A DNA stretch of 7,269 bases from Desulfurococcales archaeon (GTDB taxonomy: Archaea; Thermoproteota; Thermoprotei_A; Sulfolobales; AG1), in NCBI GenBank assembly GCA_026990885.1, contig JALXCO010000090.1, positions 1 to 7,269 of the forward strand, read 5' to 3'. Both the position numbers and the translations under genes were made by a program. How positions within the stretch are numbered: the first letter of the stretch is position 1; every line of letters starts with the position of its first letter. Positions 1 to 5,100 of the stretch are shown piece after piece. Under the pieces are notes generated by a model. That model was given only the letters and a program-made list of their open reading frames with translations, was not told the origin of the DNA and made no database searches.

Positions 1-2
1 CT

Positions 3-629
3 ACAAAGCTTCTGTTGGGCTCTGGCGCTCGAGACATTGGTGGTGAACGGGATCCTGTAGGTCTCGATACCGTTAAATCGATCGTTGAGAAGGCCAGGGA
101 GCTCATGCTCAGCTCCAGCGACTATGTATCTGTGGAGTGGCTGAAGAAGGCTATAAGGCTGGCCTCCCCAAGCTATCTGTCTATATATATGGGCAGGGGT
201 GAGGACGTGTTTGCGGAGGGGGCTAGATCCAGTATAGGGGATTTCATCTCGGTGTTTAAGGATCACGACCTGGTTCTCCTGGAGATATACCGGGGCTATA
301 GCGTTACGCTGAGCCTATTTCTAAGGCTTATCGAGCTGGGTAGGGATTTGAGCTATGATTTTCTGAGGGACCTCTACATTGATCTCGTGTCTAGATATGT
401 AGACACGAACATAGCTAGAAAGAAGGGGATGAAATACGCGTTGAGGGTGCTGAGGGAGTTCCGTGTGTTGAGAACCATAGCCGACCGGAGATTAAGGAGG
501 GTCTATCTCGAGCATCTGGATAGGAGCCTTAAGTCCGTGGGTGCGAATCCCGGGAGTATAGCCGATATACTTGCCAACGCCGTATCGCTCTACCTGCTAT
601 ACACCAATCTGTCTAGAACTTGTGCCTAA
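3..629 (+). CDS. Unrecognised helical protein, 5' end cut by window edge
   Basis: I do not recognise this protein. The reading frame is open from base 3 to the TAA at 627-629, so the gene probably enters from the left. A TTG at 15 could start a 204-residue product, but no ribosome binding site precedes it and the frame continues through the preceding codons (T-K-L-L). The visible product is mostly charged and amphipathic helix, rich in Arg, Leu, Asp and Tyr. It has no signal peptide, no convincing membrane segment, no Cys or His metal cluster and no nucleotide-binding loop. A basic stretch (ARKKGMKYALRVLREFR, about residues 134-150 from the TTG) could contact nucleic acid or be part of a helical bundle; this is inference. 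Base and codon use match the neighbours. It lies 51 nt before the aminopropyltransferase gene, which has its own candidate promoter, so the two need not share a transcript. Confidence 0.7.
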   Translation, partial: TKLLLGSGARDIGGERDPVGLDTVKSIVEKARELMLSSSDYVSVEWLKKAIRLASPSYLSIYMGRGEDVFAEGARSSIGDFISVFKDHDLVLLEIYRGYSVTLSLFLRLIELGRDLSYDFLRDLYIDLVSRYVDTNIARKKGMKYALRVLREFRVLRTIADRRLRRVYLEHLDRSLKSVGANPGSIADILANAVSLYLLYTNLSRTCA

Positions 630-650
630 TGCTTAGAGATCTATTTAGCG

Positions 651-659
651 ATATAAGGG
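651..659 (+). promoter_or_regulatory. Candidate TATA box for the aminopropyltransferase gene
   Basis: The sequence ATATAAGGG lies in the 51-nt gap after the first gene. Its centre is about 26-27 nt upstream of the GTG at 681, the usual archaeal TATA-to-start-site distance. No GGAGG-like site lies between it and the start codon. Together these suggest a leaderless transcript beginning at or just before the start codon. The box was recognised by eye only. Confidence 0.45.
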
Positions 660-680
660 TAATACAGTAAACTATCTAAT

Positions 681-1565
681 GTGGTCTCCATGAACGCGGA
701 TTTCAACGGGCTATACTATGTGCAGTTCGTGTCTAAATCAAGCAAGCTCATAATGAAGGTGGATAAGATAGTATATACAGCGAGAACCAAGTACCAGTTC
801 GTTGAGCTTGTGGAGTTCGAGGAGTTCGGCCTATCGCTAATCCTCGATGGCCTTGTGCAGTCAACGGTTGCCGATGAACACATATATCACGAGGCCCTTG
901 TCCACCCAGCAATGGTTGCGCATCCAAACCCTAGGAGCGTGCTCATTATTGGTGGTGGTGAGGGGGCGACCCTGAGGGAGGTTCTAAAGCACCCCAGCGT
1001 CGAGAAGGCGGTTATGGTTGATATAGATGGCGAGCTGGTTGAGATCGCTAAGCGCTACCTCGAGCCTATGCATAGGGGTAGCTTCAATGATCCGAGGTCG
1101 GAGGTGGTTATCATGGATGGCAAGGAGTATATTAGGAAGACAGACAGGGTGTTCGATGTGGTTATTCTCGATCTAACCGACCCATACTCCTCCGAGATAG
1201 CCAGGGACCTCTACTCCGAGCCCTTCTATAGGGAGCTGAAGAAGATACTTAGCAGCAGCGGAATAGTGGTTACCCAGGCTGGATGCTCATTCTACTTTGA
1301 GGACGCATACGATCTATCTCTAAACTCGCTTAAGTCAACCTTCAGGATCGTTAGAGAGTACGGCAACTGGGTGCCGTCCTTTGGGTACCTGATCAACTAT
1401 ATAGTTGCGTCGGACGCTCTTGATCCGGCTGCCATGGAGCCCGAGAGGATCGATAGGCTCCTTAGGGAGAGAAGCGTTGAAACCCGATACTATAGCGGGG
1501 ATGTGCACCAGTCACTATTCAAGACTCCAGCGCTGAGGAACACGTATGTGAAGGGTAAAAAATAG
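681..1565 (+). CDS. speE: Polyamine aminopropyltransferase (spermidine/thermospermine synthase family)
   Basis: This cytosolic enzyme transfers the aminopropyl group of decarboxylated S-adenosylmethionine to an amine acceptor. Its 294 residues match the family length. An N-terminal beta region carries DGLVQ (56-60), followed by DEHIYHE (65-71). The Rossmann methyltransferase-like core has the glycine loop GGGEG (91-95), an acidic VDID strand end (113-116) and the catalytic segment LDLTDP (163-168), with Asp164 and Asp167 as expected active-site acids. The later VTQAG (197-201) and VPSFG (231-235) followed by VASD resemble the thermospermine synthase (ACL5-like) branch more than classical spermidine synthases. 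Crenarchaeal relatives from Hyperthermus and Pyrobaculum are known to make long-chain polyamines, so the true acceptor may be agmatine, putrescine or spermidine. The start is GTG 681 or ATG 690; neither has a ribosome binding site, which fits leaderless translation. Its stop lies 2 nt from the stop of the convergent CBS gene. Confidence 0.93.
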   Translation: MVSMNADFNGLYYVQFVSKSSKLIMKVDKIVYTARTKYQFVELVEFEEFGLSLILDGLVQSTVADEHIYHEALVHPAMVAHPNPRSVLIIGGGEGATLREVLKHPSVEKAVMVDIDGELVEIAKRYLEPMHRGSFNDPRSEVVIMDGKEYIRKTDRVFDVVILDLTDPYSSEIARDLYSEPFYRELKKILSSSGIVVTQAGCSFYFEDAYDLSLNSLKSTFRIVREYGNWVPSFGYLINYIVASDALDPAAMEPERIDRLLRERSVETRYYSGDVHQSLFKTPALRNTYVKGKK

Positions 1566-1567
1566 CT

Positions 1568-2005
1568 TTATTTCCTGCCTCTCCTCTCGAGGTACTCGCT
1601 GAGTATATCTAGGCTCTGGATAAGCTCCGGGCCAAGAGATATTATATCGTACTCCGCAATTATCCCAAGCAACCTGTTGCTCGATACAACTGGTATGTGT
1701 CTTTTGCCCGTCTTGATCATTATCCTCACAACCTCCTCCACGGGGGTTTCAGGATCAACAAAAACTATAGGCGAGGACATTACCTGTCCTGCAGGAACCT
1801 TCCTGGGGTCTAGACCCCTTGCAACAACCTTTTCGAGTATATCGTGCCTCGTCACTATACCTATAGGCCTGTTGTTTACATCGACAACGATCACTGAGCC
1901 TATCCTCATCTCAGACATCTTCCTAGCTATATCCATTATCGATGTATCTATACCCACGGTAACCGGGTTGGGTGTCATTATATCCTGCGCCTTGAGCATG
2001 GCCAC
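1568..2005 (-). CDS. Two-CBS-domain (Bateman module) protein
   Basis: This stand-alone 145-residue protein consists of a pair of CBS domains and little else. The first domain spans about residues 7-60 (starts DIMTPNPVTV, ends with GIVTRHD at 49-55) and the second about 73-126 (starts VMSSPIVFV, ends with GIIAEYD at 114-120). Paired CBS domains form a Bateman module that usually binds AMP, ADP, ATP or S-adenosylmethionine. The first domain keeps the Thr and Asp of the ribose-phosphate motif (G-h-x-T-x-x-D); the second has Ala in place of Thr, so the two sites may differ in ligand binding. There is no attached catalytic domain, so it probably regulates another protein. It starts 9 nt after the stop of the Cdc48 gene and is surely co-transcribed with it. 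The start is GTG 2005 or ATG 1999; a GGTGG just before 1999 favours neither decisively. Confidence 0.92.
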   Translation of the reverse strand: MAMLKAQDIMTPNPVTVGIDTSIMDIARKMSEMRIGSVIVVDVNNRPIGIVTRHDILEKVVARGLDPRKVPAGQVMSSPIVFVDPETPVEEVVRIMIKTGKRHIPVVSSNRLLGIIAEYDIISLGPELIQSLDILSEYLERRGRK

Positions 2006-2014
2006 CAGCTCAAG

Positions 2015-4198
2015 CTACATGAACTGTGTCCTCAGGTTTTTCTCAAGCGACTTGTATCTCTCTATATCCGACTCCGACAGCGACGGCTTAACGGTCTTCA
2101 TCGCCTCCAGGAAGTACTTCATCTTTACAGGCCTAACCTCCAGCTTCTCCCTGAGGGCAAGTATCACTGCCTCCCTAACCAGGGACTCCAGGTCGGCTCC
2201 GGTATAGCCGTTTGTCATCTCGGCCAGTCTATCTAGATCCACGTCGTTGTCTAGAGGCACCTTCCTGGTGTGTATCTTCAGGATCTCTAGCCTAGCCTTC
2301 TTGTCTGGTGGAGGCACGTATATAACCCTGTCGAATCTCCCGGGCCTAAGCAGTGCTGGATCTATAAGGTCAGGCCTGTTTGTAGCGCCAATAACCACAA
2401 CGCCCCTCAGCGGCTTGATCCCGTCGAGCTCCGTTAGCAGCTGGTTAACTATCCTGTCGGTTACTCCAGCGTCTGTTCTTGATCCTCTGGCTGGTGCTAT
2501 GGAGTCGATCTCGTCGAAAAACACAATAACTGGGGCAACCATTCTTGCCCTCCTAAAGATCTCTCTAACAGCCTTCTCACTCTCACCAACCCACTTACTG
2601 AGGATCTCGGGGCCGTTAACAGCTATAAAGTTGGCCTCGCTCTCCGTCGCGGCCGCCTTAGCTAGCAGTGTTTTACCCACACCAGGTGGGCCGTAGAGGA
2701 GTATGCCCTTAGGCGGCCTGATACCCATCTTCTCGTATACCTCAGGATGCTTAAGCGGCCACTCCACAGCCTCCCTCAGCTGCTGCTTAACATCATCCAA
2801 ACCACCTATATCGTTCCAGGACACCTCGGGGACCTCTACAAAGACCTCCCTCATTAGTGATGGCTGAATCATGTTCATGGCCTGGATGAAGTCCTTCATC
2901 GACACCTTCAGCTGCTTCAGCATCTCGGGCGGGATGGGCTTCGCTAGATCTATAACGTTGCTCTTCAGGAACCTTCTCAAGGCGTTCATAGCCGCCTCCT
3001 TCACCAGGGCAGCTAGATCGGCTCCAGTGTATCCGTGGGTCATGTCCGCGATCTTATCGATCGCGACATCATCATCTAGAGGAACGCTTCTGGTGTGCAC
3101 CATAAGGATCTCTTTCCTAGCCCTCTTATCCGGTGGGGGAATCTCGATCTCTCTATCGAATCTCCCAGGCCTCCTGAGAGCTGGGTCCACGGCGTCAGGC
3201 CTGTTGGTTGCTCCAATAACTATAACTCTACCCCTCTCGCCGAGGCCATCCATCAGTGTTAGGAGCTGTGAGACAACCCTCTTCTCCACCTCTCCAACAA
3301 CCTCCTCTCTCTTAGGGGCGATCGCGTCGATCTCGTCTATAAATATTATTGCGGGGGCATTCTTTCTTGCTTCATCGAATATCTCCCTGAGCCTCTGCTC
3401 CGACTCGCCATAGAATTTAGACATTATCTCGGGGCCGTTGATCGCTACAAAGTAAGCCCCAACCTCGTTGGCTAGGGCTTTCGCGAGCAGTGTTTTACCC
3501 ACGCCCGGCGGGCCGTAGAGGAGCACTCCTTTGGGTGGCTCGATCCCTAGGTGCTTAAAGATCTCGGGATGCTTCATGGGGAGCTCAACAATCTCCCTAA
3601 GCCTCTCCTTAGCCTCCTCAAGATCACCTATATCCTCCCAGGTAACCCTGGGTATGCGGCTGGCTATCTCCTTCACGGGCTCCGGCTTAACCACGATCTC
3701 GGTGTTGTCGGTTATATACACGACGTTGGATGGACTGGTAGAGACCACAACCATCTTGAGGTAGTCGGCGTATATCGGTATCAAGATAGACTCTCCACGG
3801 GCCAGGGGCTTGTTGAGCATCTCGTTCCTAACGTAGTCGACTATATATCCAGCGTACTCCGGGGGTAGCGGGTACCCTAGATCTGCTGGAGCCAAAACCA
3901 CCTTATCGCCTGGGGAGACCTCGGCTCTGGATATAGCTACGCTTTCACCTATCCCCACACCAAGAACCTCCCTAAGCAGCCCGTCTATCCTTATGATGTC
4001 TCTCCTCTCATCCTCGGAGTACGCTGGCCAGGCCTGGGCGTGCGCGGTCCCCTTCGAGCCCTTAATCTCTATAAAATCCCCTGGCTCTATACCTAGAGCC
4101 CTCATGATCCTTCTCGGTATTCTGGCGATCTTCTTGCCCACATCCCTATGCCTAGCCTCCTCAACCCTTAGATGGATTTCTCCGTATTCACTGCCCAT
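2015..4198 (-). CDS. Cdc48/VAT (p97-like) AAA+ unfoldase
   Basis: This hexameric ATP-driven unfoldase extracts and unfolds proteins in the cytosol and is thought to feed the archaeal proteasome. Its 727 residues are normal for archaeal VAT. The N-terminal substrate-binding region is a double-psi barrel (about 5-95) plus a second small barrel (about 97-175). Ring D1 has Walker A GPPGVGKT (229-236), pore loop KFYG (261-264), Walker B FIDEID (286-291), sensor GATN (329-332) and Arg fingers Arg343 and Arg346. Ring D2 has Walker A GPPGVGKT (503-510), pore loop KWVG (535-538), Walker B FFDEID (560-565), sensor GATN (604-607) and Arg fingers Arg618 and Arg621. Both rings look fully active. The tail ends in QFM, not the Hb-Y-X motif of proteasome activators. 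The ATG at 4198 has a GGTG site 6 nt upstream, and an in-frame stop just before it excludes a longer product. It is divergent from prefoldin beta and is followed by the CBS gene. Confidence 0.97.
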   Translation of the reverse strand: MGSEYGEIHLRVEEARHRDVGKKIARIPRRIMRALGIEPGDFIEIKGSKGTAHAQAWPAYSEDERRDIIRIDGLLREVLGVGIGESVAISRAEVSPGDKVVLAPADLGYPLPPEYAGYIVDYVRNEMLNKPLARGESILIPIYADYLKMVVVSTSPSNVVYITDNTEIVVKPEPVKEIASRIPRVTWEDIGDLEEAKERLREIVELPMKHPEIFKHLGIEPPKGVLLYGPPGVGKTLLAKALANEVGAYFVAINGPEIMSKFYGESEQRLREIFDEARKNAPAIIFIDEIDAIAPKREEVVGEVEKRVVSQLLTLMDGLGERGRVIVIGATNRPDAVDPALRRPGRFDREIEIPPPDKRARKEILMVHTRSVPLDDDVAIDKIADMTHGYTGADLAALVKEAAMNALRRFLKSNVIDLAKPIPPEMLKQLKVSMKDFIQAMNMIQPSLMREVFVEVPEVSWNDIGGLDDVKQQLREAVEWPLKHPEVYEKMGIRPPKGILLYGPPGVGKTLLAKAAATESEANFIAVNGPEILSKWVGESEKAVREIFRRARMVAPVIVFFDEIDSIAPARGSRTDAGVTDRIVNQLLTELDGIKPLRGVVVIGATNRPDLIDPALLRPGRFDRVIYVPPPDKKARLEILKIHTRKVPLDNDVDLDRLAEMTNGYTGADLESLVREAVILALREKLEVRPVKMKYFLEAMKTVKPSLSESDIERYKSLEKNLRTQFM
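2664..2701 (-). repeat. D2 Walker A copy of a near-identical 38-bp internal repeat
   Basis: This stretch encodes the D2 Walker A region of Cdc48. It matches the D1 copy at 3486-3523 at 35 of 38 bases by direct comparison. The protein is also conserved here, but the agreement extends to most third codon positions. Confidence 0.7.
3486..3523 (-). repeat. D1 Walker A copy of a near-identical 38-bp internal repeat
   Basis: This is the partner of the repeat at 2664-2701. The three differing bases lie close together, in the glycine-rich part of the loop. The domain duplication is ancient, so matching synonymous sites could reflect gene conversion or shared codon preference. Confidence 0.7.
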
Positions 4199-4204
4199 AG
4201 GCTA

Positions 4205-4208
4205 CACC
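4205..4208 (-). promoter_or_regulatory. Ribosome binding site of the Cdc48 gene
   Basis: Read on the minus strand this is GGTG, complementary to the 3' end of archaeal 16S rRNA (which pairs with GGAGGTGA). It sits 6 nt before the ATG at 4198 and supports that start. Confidence 0.55.
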
Positions 4209-4243
4209 ATATTTAATATGTTAAGCCATTAATTTATCCAATC

Positions 4244-4251
4244 TATTTAAA
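4244..4251 (-). promoter_or_regulatory. Candidate TATA box for the Cdc48-CBS transcript
   Basis: Read on the minus strand the sequence is TTTAAATA. A start site about 26 nt downstream would fall near 4221 and give a leader of roughly 20 nt that includes the GGTG site. A second AT-rich stretch nearer the gene (4208-4215) is too close to the ATG to serve with this leader. The surroundings are very AT-rich, so the exact box is uncertain. Confidence 0.4.
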
Positions 4252-4282
4252 TTATATTAGAGCACTCATAAATCTAGAGTAT

Positions 4283-4296
4283 CGCGGGGCCCAGCG
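4283..4296. promoter_or_regulatory. GC-rich near-palindrome between the two divergent promoters
   Basis: A 14-bp dyad centred on GGGCCC reads CGCGGGGCCCAGCG, symmetric except for one mismatched pair. It stands out as a GC island in an otherwise very AT-rich intergenic region, just upstream of the prefoldin TATA box. It could be an operator for a dimeric regulator; no known archaeal regulator site was recognised. A chance GC cluster is also possible. Confidence 0.3.
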
Positions 4297-4302
4297 CGGA
4301 GC

Positions 4303-4313
4303 TATATATTTAA
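4303..4313 (+). promoter_or_regulatory. Candidate TATA box for the prefoldin operon
   Basis: TATATATTTAA is preceded by a purine-rich GCGCGGAGC that could serve as the TFB recognition element. Transcription would begin about 26 nt downstream, around 4330-4335, giving a leader of only about 11-16 nt. This is the clearest promoter in the window. Confidence 0.6.
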
Positions 4314-4334
4314 GGATTTGAAAAATATATGAAT

Positions 4335-4338
4335 GGTG
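4335..4338 (+). promoter_or_regulatory. Ribosome binding site that decides the prefoldin TTG start
   Basis: GGTG lies 7 nt before the TTG at 4346. The ATG codons at 4329 and 4333 are out of frame, and the gene's own frame has a TGA at 4334-4336. TTG 4346 is therefore the first standard start codon available. The same GGTG element precedes the divergent Cdc48 gene. Confidence 0.55.
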
Positions 4339-4345
4339 CACTCAC

Positions 4346-4720
4346 TTGGCTGAGGTGGTTCCACCCGAGCTACAGCAGTACGTAGCCAAGCTGCAGCAGC
4401 TGCAGGCCAGACTAAACCAGGTGGCAGCGGAGAAAAGCGTTGTAGAGGCGGAGCTCAAAGAGGTTGAGCGAGCCCTAAACGTTCTCAACGATGCTTCTGA
4501 CGATGCGAACATATATAGGGTTGCCGGCTACCTGATGGTTAAGGTTACTAAGGACAACGCCCAGAGGGAGCTTTCGGATAGGAAGGATATTCTTGAGCTT
4601 AGGCTTAAGAATCTCGAGAAGCAGGAGTCTCTTCTAACATCTGAGATCAAGGATCTGGAATCCAAAATAAACGAGATCCTAGGGAAATACTATAGAGGCA
4701 GAGGTCCCGGAGCCGGGTAG
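4346..4720 (+). CDS. pfdB: Prefoldin beta subunit
   Basis: This is the beta subunit of prefoldin (GimC), the alpha2-beta4 jellyfish-shaped holdase that captures unfolded proteins in the cytosol and passes them to the thermosome. The 124-residue length is typical. An N-terminal coiled-coil helix (about 7-49, rich in Gln, Leu, Glu and Lys) is followed by the beta-hairpin region that builds the hexamer core (about 54-72, containing IYRVAGYLMVKV). A second coiled-coil helix (about 73-115) follows, then a short Gly/Arg-rich tail (RGRGPGAG). The single hairpin pair and length mark it as beta rather than alpha. The start is TTG 4346, supported by GGTG 7 nt upstream and by the lack of other upstream in-frame starts. 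It heads a four-gene plus-strand operon and is divergent from the Cdc48 unfoldase gene, another protein-quality gene. The alpha subunit is not in this window. Confidence 0.96.
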   Translation: MAEVVPPELQQYVAKLQQLQARLNQVAAEKSVVEAELKEVERALNVLNDASDDANIYRVAGYLMVKVTKDNAQRELSDRKDILELRLKNLEKQESLLTSEIKDLESKINEILGKYYRGRGPGAG

Positions 4721-4734
4721 GTAGTTGGGTTGTC

Positions 4735-5100
4735 TTGGAGGCTATGGAGAAGCACGGCGGCAGCCGCCGGTTGAAAGCTAGAGGGGAGCTCTGCCTAGAT
4801 AGCTACGATGGGCCCTACATCGAGGAGGTCCTGCGGACAGCCGTGGATTCTATCGAGAGTTATGTGGCTAGACACGTGGGTAGGGGTGCTGATGTATATG
4901 TTTCTATATCGATAGAGGTAGCCGATCGCTGCCTGGCTAGAGTATCGATTGATGTTGAGGCGGTTGCGAGATACAGGATCGGTGGTAGAGTAGATCTGGA
5001 TGTGGTTGTCGATGGAGCAATCAATGAGGCTATTAGAGAGATTGAGAAGAGATTTAGAGAGCCACCTAGAAAACATAGCCGGGATAATCTCGGGGGCTAG
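4735..5100 (+). CDS. DUF3194-type conserved archaeal protein
   Basis: The function is unknown. The length, the alternating helix and strand pattern, and above all its position right after prefoldin beta and before a DHH protein match the archaeal DUF3194 family; this assignment is from memory of the family, not a search. A helix (about 26-50) leads into an extended strand pair (about 53-80: DVYVSISIEV, then RVSIDVEAVARY). A second strand (VDLDVVVD, 86-93) and a helix (AINEAIREIEKRFR, 95-108) follow. There is no catalytic-looking motif. The start is TTG 4735 or ATG 4744; GGAGG at 4737-4741 is too close to 4744 to be ideal, so the start is uncertain. It begins 14 nt after prefoldin beta. Its last 77 nt also encode the N-terminus of the DHH protein in another frame, and the tail EPPRKHSRDNLGG looks dispensable. 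Confidence 0.8.
   Translation: MEAMEKHGGSRRLKARGELCLDSYDGPYIEEVLRTAVDSIESYVARHVGRGADVYVSISIEVADRCLARVSIDVEAVARYRIGGRVDLDVVVDGAINEAIREIEKRFREPPRKHSRDNLGG
5014..5017 (+). promoter_or_regulatory. Ribosome binding site inside the DUF3194 gene, for the DHH gene
   Basis: GGAG lies 6 nt before the ATG at 5024. It is the best-spaced site among the possible DHH starts (ATG 5000, ATG 5012, ATG 5024, TTG 5042), so 5024 was chosen. Confidence 0.5.

Noticed and set aside
1677..2207. Plus-strand open frame of 176 codons opposite the CBS and Cdc48 genes
   Set aside because: It is the antisense shadow of two strongly recognised genes. Its Ser/Thr/Ile-rich product has no family features.
2247..3413. Further long plus-strand open frames opposite Cdc48
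   Set aside because: They lie entirely antisense to conserved AAA+ domains, resemble each other only because D1 and D2 resemble each other, and have no supporting start signals.
4795..5076. Minus-strand open frame of 93 codons across the DUF3194 gene
   Set aside because: It is a shadow of the plus-strand operon genes, with a low-complexity Ile/Ser/Tyr-rich product and no ribosome binding site recognised.
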